A DNA stretch of 64,000 nt from Glutamicibacter sp. JC586 (GCF_009805585.1 NZ_VHIN01000005.1:186001-250000), one strand, 5' to 3'. Positions 53,721 through 63,365 are shown, counted from the stretch's first letter. Program-made: numbers and translations. The notes: generated by a model not told the origin, from the letters alone.

Positions 53721-54116
53721 TCCAACTCCACCGGGTTATCACTGCGAAGCCAACGGACAACTCGGGAGACTTCATGCAAGGGAACACAATACCCAAGATT
53801 CTTGTGCTTGCGCTGAATGCTTGAGCGCATTACACCAGTGATAAATACCACGAATACGTAATGAAAGACCAATGGAGAAAGTCCTGCATTCAGATTCAAC
53901 ATCTGTTTGAACTCCAAAGATTCTCAAATATTTCGAATTTTTGGCGATCAACTTGAAACAGCAAAAATTGTTATCTCAAGTGTAGAGCGCCGGCGAAACT
54001 TGCTCAGAATCGGTAATTCTCCGTGTGGCTTATCAGATTTGAAGAGTCGTCCCGGCTTCACCCAGGCTCAGCCGATAAACTAGGAAGTGACTACGGGATT
54101 TACACAACTAAAGTGA
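53721..54116. other. Divergent promoter region between the LCP gene and the SGNH hydrolase gene
   Basis: About 400 bases, AT-rich near 53900-53980. It must hold two divergent promoters. A 66-codon frame on the - strand (53717-53917) has no support. No repeat or RNA gene is evident. Confidence 0.4.
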
Positions 54117-54860
54117 GTGAAGCGAGTGCCAAACAACCCTATACCCACCATAAACTCAGTTGGTCGCAAACTAGCTATCGTTCTAATCGTAGTCATCGTT
54201 GTTGCCATTGGAGCAATCCCTATGGTTCGAAGCCTCCTGAAGGCACCGAGTTCCCCCGAATCAGCCGCGCCCGAAAAACCTTTCCAGTCCCCGGAATATC
54301 AAAGGGTGCTATTCGCCGGCGACTCCCTCACCGTTGGCCGAGATGCGGATAAGTTACCGCAGAGCTTCCGCGAACTGGTCGCCGGCGAGCTGCGAGCAGA
54401 GGGTACATCTTCCGTCACAACTATCGCCAAATCCGGAGCGCGGTTGAACTACATTGCTCAGAGCAAGAAGTTACCCAGCGACTTGGATCTAGCCATTGTC
54501 GAGCTCGGAACGAACGACATTAGATGGCAAACTCCGATCAAAGAGTTCAAGATTCAATACCAGAAATACTTGGCAAAGATCAATGCCAGTTCGCCGGAGG
54601 TCAAGCTAATCTGTCTTGGTGTTTGGCACGATCCAAAAGCCAAAATTACCCAGTCACTCGACCTCGTTATCAAATCCGTCTGCCTCGAACACAGTGGATC
54701 ATACGTTCAAATTTCAGACCTCTTCGCACGTGCTAGCAACCGTGGACCTGCCGGTAGAGCTACCTGGAACGTGAAGTCCGATGCTTTCCATCCAAATAAT
54801 GCAGGGCACCAGGCAATCGCCGCGAAGCTCCTCCACGAACTGCACGATAAAAGCAAGTAA
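54117..54860 (+). CDS. Membrane-anchored SGNH-type esterase/lipase-like protein
   Basis: A 247-residue protein with one N-terminal helix (LAIVLIVVIVVAIGAIPMV) and an extracellular SGNH domain. Block I is AGDSLTVG with Ser70, block III GTND at 131-134, and block V DAFHPNNAGH with Asp222 and His225. Such proteins remove or add acetyl groups on surface glycans, which fits the position between the LCP/exporter genes and galU. The start may be the GTG at 54117 or the one at 54126; neither has a strong ribosome site. A terminator follows. Confidence 0.85.
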   Translation: MKRVPNNPIPTINSVGRKLAIVLIVVIVVAIGAIPMVRSLLKAPSSPESAAPEKPFQSPEYQRVLFAGDSLTVGRDADKLPQSFRELVAGELRAEGTSSVTTIAKSGARLNYIAQSKKLPSDLDLAIVELGTNDIRWQTPIKEFKIQYQKYLAKINASSPEVKLICLGVWHDPKAKITQSLDLVIKSVCLEHSGSYVQISDLFARASNRGPAGRATWNVKSDAFHPNNAGHQAIAAKLLHELHDKSK

Positions 54861-54941
54861 CAAGTGATGGATAAACAGAACTGTTACTCACAGTGATTCG
54901 TACCGCTTGATCTTTCATGGCTACGACGATGTAGCGTGCGA

Positions 54942-54990
54942 CAAAAGGAAAGGCGACCTACCGGAGTAGGTCACCTTTCCTTTTGTTGCC
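54942..54990. terminator. Bidirectional terminator between the SGNH gene and galU
   Basis: CAAAAGGAAAGG-GACCTA pairs with TAGGTC-CCTTTCCTTTTG (one mismatch) around a 6-base loop. Both flanks have T runs. It lies between two converging genes. Confidence 0.9.
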
Positions 54991-55016
54991 GGGGCTAACG
55001 GAAAAATACTTGCCTA

Positions 55017-55916
55017 TTAGTCTTCAAAACCTGCAACGAATTCCTTGAGCCAAGTCTTCAGGCCTTTGCCAAGGTCCTCATGATCTACCGCCAAGGTGAT
55101 GTTCGCCTGCAGGTAGCTCAGCTTGTCACCGGTGTCGTACCGGCGACCGCGGAAGACCACAGCGTGAACTCCAGAACCTTCTCCATCTGCCGCAGCCAGC
55201 ACCTGAAGGGCATCGGTAAGCTGAATTTCATTTCCACGGCCTGGAGCAGTGTGTTCTAGTACTTCAAAGACGCGTGGGTGAAGCAGGTAACGACCAATGA
55301 TTGCCAAATTGCTTGGAGCCTCGTCCGCCGCAGGCTTTTCAACGAGCCCGTTGACCTTGACGAACTCTTCGCCTTCAACCACCGAGACGTCAGCACAGCC
55401 GTAGGCGCTGATCTGTTCCGGTTCAACTTCCATCAGTGCAATGACAGAGCCGCCGGTCTTCTGTTGAACTTCAGCCATAACTGACAACAACTCGTCACGT
55501 TCGTCGATGAGGTCATCACCCAACAGCACAGCAAATGGCTCGTCGCCAACATGCTGCTTGGCGCACAGCACTGCGTGTCCAAGGCCCTTCGGGTCACCCT
55601 GACGAACATAGTGAATATCACCCAAGTGCGTGGCTTCGTGAATTGCATCGAGCTTCTTCTTGTCGCCCTTAGCCTCTAGGGAGTACTCGAGCGATGGAAC
55701 ACGGTCAAAGTGATCCTCAAGCGCTCGCTTGCTGCGACCGGTGACCATCAAAAGGTCGGTGAATCCGGCCTTCACTGCCTCAGAAACGACGTACTGAATT
55801 GCAGGTTTATCGACAACTGGCAGCATCTCTTTTGGCATTGCCTTGGTTGCTGGCAGGAAGCGCGTACCCAACCCTGCGGCAGGGATTACAGCCTTAGTGA
55901 TGACTCGTGGATTCAT
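55017..55916 (-). CDS. galU: UTP--glucose-1-phosphate uridylyltransferase
   Basis: A 299-residue nucleotidyltransferase making UDP-glucose. The N-terminal PAAGLGTRFLPATKAMPKEM, the LGDDLIDE metal site and GRYLLHPRVF are typical of GalU. UDP-glucose feeds glycosyltransferases of the wall polymer and other glycans. It is closest to the polymer cluster on one side and coaD on the other, with its own 89-base leader. Confidence 0.95.
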   Translation of the reverse strand: MNPRVITKAVIPAAGLGTRFLPATKAMPKEMLPVVDKPAIQYVVSEAVKAGFTDLLMVTGRSKRALEDHFDRVPSLEYSLEAKGDKKKLDAIHEATHLGDIHYVRQGDPKGLGHAVLCAKQHVGDEPFAVLLGDDLIDERDELLSVMAEVQQKTGGSVIALMEVEPEQISAYGCADVSVVEGEEFVKVNGLVEKPAADEAPSNLAIIGRYLLHPRVFEVLEHTAPGRGNEIQLTDALQVLAAADGEGSGVHAVVFRGRRYDTGDKLSYLQANITLAVDHEDLGKGLKTWLKEFVAGFED

Positions 55917-56005
55917 TGTATGAAATACCGTCCAAAAAGTGAGAGTGATCTTTCAAGAAACTAATCTTATATCTACCCCGTGTAATTACCAATTGCGTTA
56001 CCTAG

Positions 56006-56473
56006 TTATTGGACTAGGCGCTTCTTGACAGAACGAGGGAAATACTCTGAGACGTCGCCGCCCAATGACTGCACTTCTTTCAGAAGTGAGGACGAAAGGT
56101 GCGTGAATCGAGTATCCGCTTGAAGAAATACGGTCTCAACTCCAGTCAAATGTCGATTCATGGTGGCCATGGGAATTTCGTAAGCATAATCAACTGTGCT
56201 TCGTAAGCCTTTAACAATGGCTTCGGCGCCATTTTCCTTGCAAAAATCAGCCAAAAGGCCTTGTCCCATTGGAACTGCCGAAACACCTCGCAACCCCCCA
56301 ACAGTTTCCTCAACCATCGCCACGCGTTCATCTTCGCTAAACCGATATTTCTTGGAATAGTTAGTGGAGACCGCCACGATTACCTCGTCAAAAAGGCTCG
56401 CCGCACGCGCGATGATTTCAACATGGCCATTGTGGATGGGGTCAAAAGATCCGGGGCATACTGCTCTTCGCAT
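56006..56473 (-). CDS. coaD: Phosphopantetheine adenylyltransferase
   Basis: A 155-residue enzyme of coenzyme A synthesis that joins ATP and 4'-phosphopantetheine. GSFDPIHNGHVE holds the HxGH nucleotidyl site (His14-His17), and THLSSSLLKEV is the family's second signature. Full length. The actinobacterial neighbour DUF177 is missing here: the wall-polymer cluster separates the two. Confidence 0.96.
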   Translation of the reverse strand: MRRAVCPGSFDPIHNGHVEIIARAASLFDEVIVAVSTNYSKKYRFSEDERVAMVEETVGGLRGVSAVPMGQGLLADFCKENGAEAIVKGLRSTVDYAYEIPMATMNRHLTGVETVFLQADTRFTHLSSSLLKEVQSLGGDVSEYFPRSVKKRLVQ

Positions 56474-56584
56474 GAACTGAATCTATCAAGAACTCAGCTC
56501 AATTGCTGGTTCTTAGGTAAATGTCATGCAACCATTTGGTGACGAAATGGCGAACAACCGCTGGTCAAGGACCATAATGAACCT

Positions 56585-57796
56585 ATGGGTATTTCTATGA
56601 CGCCTTGGCAGCGTACGGCACACGGTGCGAATCTCCTCGACACAACCGGTCAACCGGGAGTGACGATCTTTGAGGAAATCACAGCTCTGGCCAACGAACA
56701 CCAGGCGATTAATCTTGGCCAAGGTTTTCCCGATACTGAAGGTCCTGAAGAGATCCGCCAGATTGCCGTAGACGCGATCTTGAGCGGAGCTAATCAGTAT
56801 GCACCGGGATCCGGAACCCGACAACTCAGAGAAGCCATCAGTGAGCATCAAGAACGTTTTTACTCTCTCAAAATTGATCCGGTCTCCGAAGTGGTTGTCT
56901 CCACTGGTGCCACCGAAGCAATCGCCGCCGCATTACTTGCCTTCATAGAACCAGACGATGAAGTGGTTACTTTTGAGCCATTCTACGACTCCTATGCAGC
57001 CATGATCGGTCTCACCGAGGCGAAGCACAAAGTTGTTCCGCTTCACGCTCCTACTTTTGAACCTGACCTTGATCAGCTTCGAAGCGCTGTGTCAGACCAA
57101 ACGAGGATCATCCTGATAAACAACCCACATAACCCAACGGGTGCGGTATTTTCAACCGATGTGCTCAACGAAGTTATTGCCTTAGCCCATAAGCACGACT
57201 GCATCATTGTCTCCGACGAAGTGTATGAACATCTCACTTTTGGAACTAAACATACGCCGATAGCTAGTTTGCCCGGCGGGTTTGAACGGACCATCACCAT
57301 CTCCTCGGCTGGCAAATCATTTTCGTTCACAGGATGGAAAGTCGGTTGGGCAACTGGACCTAAAGATCTGATTACAGCTTTACGTACCGTCAAACAATTT
57401 CTTACTTACTCATCTGGGCCCGCTTTTCAACCGGCAGTGGCCCAGGCGCTGCGGCTGCCCGACACTTTCTTTCAGAAATTCGCTGGGAGTCTTGAAGAGG
57501 GGGCAAAATCACTTTCTGCCGGGCTGGAAGCTGCCGGCATTCCTGTCATTAGGCCCAGCGGGACGTATTTTCTAGTCGCTGACATCAATCAGTTCAAGCG
57601 CAACGATGCGGTGCAGGTAGCACGGATGATGCCCGAACAAGTTGGTGTCGCTGCAATACCTTTATCCGTCTTCGTACAGCCAGAAAATGTTCGGCACTAT
57701 CAAGGCTTCTTGCGTTTCGCTTTCTGCAAACAGCCACAAGTTATTTCTGCCGCTGCAAAGAAACTTCAGCAACTTCCAGAGGTGTTGAACCGATGA
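56585..57796 (+). CDS. PLP-dependent aminotransferase, class I/II (methionine/kynurenine type)
   Basis: A 403-residue enzyme. INLGQGFPDTEGP at 42-54 marks the kynurenine/methionine aminotransferase subgroup. The PLP-binding lysine is Lys244 in SSAGKSFSFTGWKVG, with NPHNPTG at 180-186 and DE at 211-212. It would transfer the amino group of an aromatic or sulfur amino acid to a 2-oxo acid. The ATG at 56585 and one at 56597 are both possible. The next gene starts within its stop codon. Confidence 0.88.
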   Translation: MGISMTPWQRTAHGANLLDTTGQPGVTIFEEITALANEHQAINLGQGFPDTEGPEEIRQIAVDAILSGANQYAPGSGTRQLREAISEHQERFYSLKIDPVSEVVVSTGATEAIAAALLAFIEPDDEVVTFEPFYDSYAAMIGLTEAKHKVVPLHAPTFEPDLDQLRSAVSDQTRIILINNPHNPTGAVFSTDVLNEVIALAHKHDCIIVSDEVYEHLTFGTKHTPIASLPGGFERTITISSAGKSFSFTGWKVGWATGPKDLITALRTVKQFLTYSSGPAFQPAVAQALRLPDTFFQKFAGSLEEGAKSLSAGLEAAGIPVIRPSGTYFLVADINQFKRNDAVQVARMMPEQVGVAAIPLSVFVQPENVRHYQGFLRFAFCKQPQVISAAAKKLQQLPEVLNR

Positions 57797-58572
57797 GCAA
57801 GATTCCAAAACGTTGGCTGGGGTTTGTGCAAGAACACGCGACGATCTATGACGATGATCTGATTCCAGGATCCAAAATACTGGCCATCGGCGAGGCACCG
57901 CAGTCGCATGTGAATTTAGCCCACCCTGAAGAGGTCTTCTATGAATACCTTGCACGCATCGCCAACCATTTGGCCGTACTTCACTCCCCCGAGAAACCAC
58001 TGAAGATGCTTCACCTAGGCGCAGGAGCGTTGACCTTAGCCCGCTGGGCATCAGTGGTTTATCCTTCGAGTACCCACGTTGCGGTAGACATTGAGCGAGA
58101 ACTGTTGGACTTTGTGCTCACGCAACTACCGTTGCCAGAAAAGTGCCAGCTAAATCCAATAGTCGCCGATGCAAGATCAGTACTTACTGATCAACTAAAG
58201 GACGAAAAGTTTGACGTCATCGTTTTGGATATCTTCTCCGGCCCAGAAGCTCCCGAACATCTGACAACACCTGACTACTATGAAGAACTGCGCGATTCCC
58301 TCACCGAGGATGGACTGCTTTTCGTGAATATCGGAGACGATCCTCCGTTGAACTTTGCCAAATCTCAAGTGCACGCAAGTCAACGTGCTTTTGAATTTGT
58401 CATGCTCAGTTCAAGCCCCGAGATGTTTACCCAGCGCTACCCGGGGAATCTAATTCTCACCGCCACAAAGAAACCACTTTCTGAAGATCTGGTTCAGCAA
58501 TGCCAAGCAGCTGGCCCCTATCCCTCAGAAGTGCGTCATTCTCTAGACCTGGACCGGTTCAGCAAACCATAG
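57793..58572 (+). CDS. Spermidine-synthase-like methyltransferase-fold protein
   Basis: A 259-residue protein with the Rossmann fold of spermidine synthases: LHLGAGALTLARW for the nucleotide glycine loop, VAVDIERELLD for the acidic strand and VLDIFSGPEAPEHL where spermidine synthase has its catalytic Asp. The polyamine-contacting residues do not match well, so it probably acts on another substrate or is a non-catalytic relative common in actinobacteria. It overlaps the aminotransferase by 4 bases (ATGA), and its 3' end overlaps rsmD by 30 bases on the other strand. Confidence 0.75.
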   Translation: MSKIPKRWLGFVQEHATIYDDDLIPGSKILAIGEAPQSHVNLAHPEEVFYEYLARIANHLAVLHSPEKPLKMLHLGAGALTLARWASVVYPSSTHVAVDIERELLDFVLTQLPLPEKCQLNPIVADARSVLTDQLKDEKFDVIVLDIFSGPEAPEHLTTPDYYEELRDSLTEDGLLFVNIGDDPPLNFAKSQVHASQRAFEFVMLSSSPEMFTQRYPGNLILTATKKPLSEDLVQQCQAAGPYPSEVRHSLDLDRFSKP

Positions 58573-59133
58573 GTGTGTTTCCCCATATTTCTTGTCTGAG
58601 AAATTCTGCAGCCCCTCGGGCCAAGTGGGCTCGGGGGAACGAGCTGACCGCTCAATAACGACTGTCGCGTCATCAGCCAAAATCTTCGAAATCTTGCCCA
58701 AGGTGATCGTGAGTTCTTCCTCAGTCAGTGGGTACGGCGGGTCCAAAACCACAAGGTCAAAGGTACGGTTCGGCAATCCTGTACTACCCGAGACAAAACT
58801 ATCCAGAACAGAATCAACGGCCCCCCGCTGAACACCAACCACTGAATTCTTCAGCGCCTTGTTGACCATGGATGCGTTTTGCTGGCACACGCTGGCCGCC
58901 TTGGGTGCTTTTTCAACGAGCACCACCTGGCGAGCTCCCCGACTGGCTGATTCGATACCCAACGCACCAGATCCCGCAAATAAGTCAAGAACTCGCGCTC
59001 CGGAAATGACATCCCAGCTTTCCAATCGCGAGAATAGCGCTTCCTTCACTCTGTCCGTGGTTGGTCGCGTGGCATCTCCTGGGACCGACTTTAACGGGTT
59101 GCCGCCTGCTGTCCCGGCAATAATACGGCTCAT
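58543..59133 (-). CDS. rsmD: 16S rRNA (guanine(966)-N(2))-methyltransferase
   Basis: A 196-residue methyltransferase of the 30S subunit. MSRIIAGTAGGNPL with ATRPTTDRVKEALF at the start is typical, then the SAM loop LDLFAGSGALGIE and the catalytic DPPY at 131-134. It starts 18 bases after recG on the same strand, as in many actinobacteria. Confidence 0.95.
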   Translation of the reverse strand: MSRIIAGTAGGNPLKSVPGDATRPTTDRVKEALFSRLESWDVISGARVLDLFAGSGALGIESASRGARQVVLVEKAPKAASVCQQNASMVNKALKNSVVGVQRGAVDSVLDSFVSGSTGLPNRTFDLVVLDPPYPLTEEELTITLGKISKILADDATVVIERSARSPEPTWPEGLQNFSDKKYGETHLWFAEPVQV

Positions 59134-59151
59134 CGTAGCCTTTACCTTTAC

Positions 59152-61338
59152 CTAGTTTTTGTTCAAAAATTCTTGTGAAGACTCGTCCACCCACGAGCTA
59201 GCCGTCTCTAGTAGTTCCGGGTATTTCTCGTGCCAATCCCGAACCTTCATCAGCCCTTCAACATTGTCTCTGGCGAGCTCAATGAGCTTCCGGTCCTTGA
59301 TGATGCTCAATTCGTTGAGCGAAGACCTGCTTCCCGACTGCTGAGCACCAAGAATATTGCCTTCCCTGCGTTCGGCCAAGTCTGCCTCTGCCAGTTCAAA
59401 ACCATCCATCGTGGATTCGATAGTCTTGAGACGGGCAACAGACGGATGGTCCGCATCAAGCCATGTAGTCATCAAACACGTACCGGGAAGTCCGCCACGT
59501 CCAACACGTCCACGCAGCTGATGTAGCTGCGAAATACCAAATCTCTCAGCGTCCATGATCACCATCAAGGTGGCATTATGAACGTCTACACCAACCTCAA
59601 TGACGGTGGTAGAAACCAACACGTCAATATTACCGTTGGCAAAAGAATCCATCGCAGCCTGCTTTTGCCCAGAATCTAGTTGCGAGTGCAATGCTTCGAT
59701 ACGAATATCCGCAAAGGATGGCATCCCGGCGAGCAGTTCAGTCATTGCCTCAACACTCATTGTCTGACCTGAAGAGTCTTCATAGGTTGCAAGCAATACG
59801 CCTTGTTCAGCGGCGGTATCAGTGATCCGAGGACACACAACATAAACTTGGTGACCTTTGCTCACTTCCTCCGTAATTCTTGAAAAGAGTCGGTCCCGGA
59901 AGCCGGTTAATTGCATCGGAACAATGTGAGTTTGGATGGGAGCGCGTCCTGCAGGCAGACGCTTAATTGTTGAGGTGTCTAAGTCGCCAAAGACAGTCAT
60001 CGCTACAGTACGCGGAATTGGGGTGGCAGTCATAACCAGTGTGTGTGGGACTGCATCACCTGATTTAGCCCGCAAAGCGTCTCGCTGCTCAACACCAAAT
60101 CTGTGTTGCTCATCAACGACAACCAATCCCAGCTCTGCAAATTGGACTTGGTCCCCTAGCAAGGCATGGGTACCGATAATCAAACCGGTCTCGCCGCTGG
60201 CAATGCCCAGTAGGGCTTCACGTCGTTGCGCCGTTTTCGCCGAACCAGTCAGCAACGCCACTCCTGCGCCTTCGCCCTCACCGAACAGACCAGAATCAGC
60301 AAGTGGTCCCAGCATCTTAGTAATTGATGCATAATGCTGAGCAGCCAACACTTCAGTTGGCGCCAGCAATGCTGCTTGTCCCCCGGCATCAATGACTTGA
60401 AGGATTGCGCGTAGAGCTACGATCGTCTTGCCCGAACCGACTTCACCTTGTAGTAATCGATGCATTGGGTGCGGTTGGGAGAGATCAGCAGAAATTTGGT
60501 CACCAACTTGTAGTTGGTCTTCGGTCAAACTAAAAGGGAGTTGTCCATCAAATTTCTCAGCGAGCTTCCCACTAATGCGAGGCCGCGCCACCGCATGCTG
60601 CGCCCCCAGCTGGCGACTACGCTCAGCCAGGGTCAGTTGCAAGATAAAGGCTTCTTCGAAAGCAAATCGCTGGCGCGCAACATACGCATGTTTAATTTCG
60701 CGTGGTGCGTGTCGCCGTAAAAATGCCTGGAATCGTTGAGGGTAGTGATTCGCCGCAACGATGTCTTCCGGCAAGAACTCGGGCAGATTTTCGGTGGTGA
60801 CGTGTGGGAGCAGTAGTCCCATCAGGTCCCTGATTCGTTTATTTGGCATTTTTGCTGAAGCCGGGTAAATCGGGATCGGTCGCGGATCCGCTTGCGACGC
60901 TTCATCAAGTACTGCGTAGTCTGGCTGACTTAGCTGTAGATGATCTTGATACCAGCCGACTTTGCCGCTAAACATGGCAATTGTTCCGACAACCAGGTCT
61001 GTGCGTGCTTGATAACCATTAAAGAACGTCATCTTCAGCTCTTGTCCGCCGTGACTCAGTTCGTCACTGACGGTGACTTCGTAGATGAATCCGCGCCGCG
61101 AATGCATCTGACGCTGACTAACGTTGATGACTTGGGCAACCACAGTGACGTGTTCGTCAAAGGGCAATTCGGCTATTGGTGTGAGCTCACCGACCTCAAC
61201 ATAACGTCGTGGGAAGTGCCACAAGAATTCCCCCACCGTCGTGTACCCAAAAGCCTTTTTTAGGGCTTTCGCGTTTTTGTCGCCAAGGTAGATGGACAGT
61301 TCTGAGGTTTCAAATGAAACCGATGCCTGCTCAGTCAT
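59152..61338 (-). CDS. recG: ATP-dependent DNA helicase RecG
   Basis: A 728-residue branch-migration helicase for stalled forks. The N-terminal OB/wedge region is followed by the helicase domains: Walker A GEVGSGKT at 298-305, VVVDEQHRFG, LVMTATPIPRT and, near the C-terminus, QLRGRVGRGG. The ATG at 61338 overlaps the end of the DhaL-domain gene by 8 bases; 21 extra in-frame codons upstream are not typical of the family. Full length. Confidence 0.95.
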   Translation of the reverse strand: MTEQASVSFETSELSIYLGDKNAKALKKAFGYTTVGEFLWHFPRRYVEVGELTPIAELPFDEHVTVVAQVINVSQRQMHSRRGFIYEVTVSDELSHGGQELKMTFFNGYQARTDLVVGTIAMFSGKVGWYQDHLQLSQPDYAVLDEASQADPRPIPIYPASAKMPNKRIRDLMGLLLPHVTTENLPEFLPEDIVAANHYPQRFQAFLRRHAPREIKHAYVARQRFAFEEAFILQLTLAERSRQLGAQHAVARPRISGKLAEKFDGQLPFSLTEDQLQVGDQISADLSQPHPMHRLLQGEVGSGKTIVALRAILQVIDAGGQAALLAPTEVLAAQHYASITKMLGPLADSGLFGEGEGAGVALLTGSAKTAQRREALLGIASGETGLIIGTHALLGDQVQFAELGLVVVDEQHRFGVEQRDALRAKSGDAVPHTLVMTATPIPRTVAMTVFGDLDTSTIKRLPAGRAPIQTHIVPMQLTGFRDRLFSRITEEVSKGHQVYVVCPRITDTAAEQGVLLATYEDSSGQTMSVEAMTELLAGMPSFADIRIEALHSQLDSGQKQAAMDSFANGNIDVLVSTTVIEVGVDVHNATLMVIMDAERFGISQLHQLRGRVGRGGLPGTCLMTTWLDADHPSVARLKTIESTMDGFELAEADLAERREGNILGAQQSGSRSSLNELSIIKDRKLIELARDNVEGLMKVRDWHEKYPELLETASSWVDESSQEFLNKN

Positions 61339-62299
61339 CGGTGGTGCACAAGTCCGTGACGGTAACGTTGACGGGTTCGCCGAATTTTGCGATGAGTTCA
61401 ATAGCCGGCTGCGCCTCTAGTACGTGGACGTGCACTCTCCAACGGTACGTGTCTTCTTCCAACTGATTCACCGGAGACATAATCACCGAATTGCCTAGGG
61501 CATCAAGTTGACCACGCAGCGTGGCTGCACCCAAAGCATCTAAGGATACGGTGCACATCACTTCAACGCCGCTCTCAGACTCACTGTTCAAATGAATGTG
61601 AGGATCCTGCACCTTGTACCCTTTAAATGCTTCATATGATTCAAAGTCGGTTTCTTCATTACGTATCGCAGCACAAAGTTCATCGATGATGATCAGCATC
61701 CCTACCGCGCCAGCATCAACAACTCCAGCTGCAAGCAATGGCTCAAGTTCCGTCTCTGTACCTTTGACCGCCAGTTGGGCTGCTTGATTCATTTGAGTCA
61801 AAAGTGCGTCTAGTGCTGCACGACTTTCGAGGTCCGTCTTGATATAGGCAAGCGTTGAATTTGCGGCCAGAGCGATCGCATTAATAACCGAGAGCATCGT
61901 GCCCTCTACCGGTTCACTCAGTGCTGACCACGAACGTACTTTGGCGCGTTCCAACCCTACGGCAAGTAAAGGCGCAGTGAGTCGTTCATGGCCAATCCAA
62001 GGCTCGCTGAGCCCGCTAAGAAATACTGCCAAGAGCGTTCCGGAGTTACCGCGCGCGGACTCCATCGAGGCACGCGCGGCAACTTCAAGAAATCCACCAA
62101 TATCGTCAGTTTCCAGCTCGCTGACGGCATCTTGTCCAGCCCGAGCAGTGAGATACAAATTACTCCCGGTATCTCCGTCTGCCACGGGAAAAACGTTGAT
62201 GGCATTGAGCCGATCAGAGTGATTCCCGAGACTCTTGACGCTCCGCGCAAGCCACTCATGGATTGCGTGCACGGAGGTATCGAGCTTTTGGGGGGTCAT
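61331..62299 (-). CDS. DhaL/DAK2-domain protein (FakA-like, short form)
   Basis: A 322-residue protein. Residues about 8-205 are a DhaL-type ATP-binding domain, with NVFPVADGDTGSNLY at 35-49 binding nucleotide and metal. Residues about 240-315 match the middle domain of FakA (YRWRVHVHV near the end). FakA of firmicutes (about 550 residues) has a further C-terminal domain that is missing here. FakA phosphorylates fatty acids held by FakB (DegV). The gene lies directly upstream of recG, the usual place in actinobacteria. Confidence 0.85.
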   Translation of the reverse strand: MTPQKLDTSVHAIHEWLARSVKSLGNHSDRLNAINVFPVADGDTGSNLYLTARAGQDAVSELETDDIGGFLEVAARASMESARGNSGTLLAVFLSGLSEPWIGHERLTAPLLAVGLERAKVRSWSALSEPVEGTMLSVINAIALAANSTLAYIKTDLESRAALDALLTQMNQAAQLAVKGTETELEPLLAAGVVDAGAVGMLIIIDELCAAIRNEETDFESYEAFKGYKVQDPHIHLNSESESGVEVMCTVSLDALGAATLRGQLDALGNSVIMSPVNQLEEDTYRWRVHVHVLEAQPAIELIAKFGEPVNVTVTDLCTTDD

Positions 62300-62321
62300 G
62301 AATTCCTAATCTAAAGGTGAA

Positions 62322-63365
62322 CTATCGAGACAGGTCGGTTGAGTTCACAAAGTCAGCAACTTTGTCCTCTTGGAGTGCCTTACCAAACTTATTAATGGCG
62401 GCCATGTCTGGCACCACGATTGACTGACCGTCGGCCGAAGTCCCGGTGCCGCTATTTGGAAGGGTGAAGAATTCCATGTCGCTCTGGCGCACGTTGAGCA
62501 TGGACGAAGCGTAGGAAGCCACCTGTTTCGAATCCAGCGAATCATCGACAGCGATGTATGGGGCAATTTGGCCTACTGCATCTGACACCTTCGCGGGGTT
62601 GGTCAAAGTGTCCTTGGACATGAGCTGTCCTAGCAATGCCTTGACGAACAACTGCTGGTTCTTCACACGCTGGTAGTCGCTTTCAGGGAAGGCGTGACGT
62701 TCACGTACGAAGGCCAGTGCCTGTTCCCCATTGAGAGTCTGGGTTCCCTCAGGGAATGTATTGCCCTTGAATGAAGTCGAAGTAAAAGCACGTGGGTTAT
62801 TGATAGTCACACCACCAACTGCATCGGTGAGGCCTTTGAATCCTTCAAAGTCGATGGATGCAACGTGGTTAATTCGAACACCGAACAGACCTTCGAGGGT
62901 TTCAACTGCCTTGGAAACACCTCCATGGGCGAAGGCCGCGTTAATCTTGGCTTCACCTACGCCAGGAATGTTCACCCAGGTATCACGCATGATGGAGGTA
63001 ACAAATACATTCTTATGATCTGACGGGATATGAACAAGCATCATCGTGTCAGAACGGCCGCCGTTGGGCAGAGTTCCAAATTCTTCATCACCGTCTGAGG
63101 CATCGCGAGTAGCGCGAGTGTCAGTACCGAGAAGGAGGATGTTGACAGCGTCCTTAGACTCGTCCTTGACCTCGGGACGGGTTTCTTCATTTGGGAAGGC
63201 ATCGGCAATCTTGCCGCTCTCAGAGTCGAAAGTTCGCCCCAAGTTCCAGAGATATCCTGCAGCTACAAGAGCCGCGATGGCGACCAGCGCTACAAGACTT
63301 AGGACAATCGCGCGGCCAGTGTGTTTTTTCTTCACTGGCTGACTCGCGTGTGCATCGAAGGACAT
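62322..63365 (-). CDS. LytR-CpsA-Psr (LCP) family wall-polymer ligase, copy 2
   Basis: A 347-residue paralogue of the 52653 protein. It has a basic start, one membrane helix (AIVLSLVALVAIAALVAAGYL), then LLLGTDTRA, DTMMLVHIPSDHKN, SIMRDTWVNIPG, FVRERHAF and DYQRVKNQQ. It probably joins a polymer to peptidoglycan too; the two copies may prefer different polymers or act redundantly. The ATG follows AAAGG. It lies 22 bases upstream of the DhaL-domain gene, so it may share its transcript. Confidence 0.93.
   Translation of the reverse strand: MSFDAHASQPVKKKHTGRAIVLSLVALVAIAALVAAGYLWNLGRTFDSESGKIADAFPNEETRPEVKDESKDAVNILLLGTDTRATRDASDGDEEFGTLPNGGRSDTMMLVHIPSDHKNVFVTSIMRDTWVNIPGVGEAKINAAFAHGGVSKAVETLEGLFGVRINHVASIDFEGFKGLTDAVGGVTINNPRAFTSTSFKGNTFPEGTQTLNGEQALAFVRERHAFPESDYQRVKNQQLFVKALLGQLMSKDTLTNPAKVSDAVGQIAPYIAVDDSLDSKQVASYASSMLNVRQSDMEFFTLPNSGTGTSADGQSIVVPDMAAINKFGKALQEDKVADFVNSTDLSR

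Noticed and set aside
53717-53917. 66-codon - strand frame upstream of the first LCP gene
   Set aside because: No ribosome site, no family likeness, and it overlaps the start of the LCP gene where a promoter is expected.
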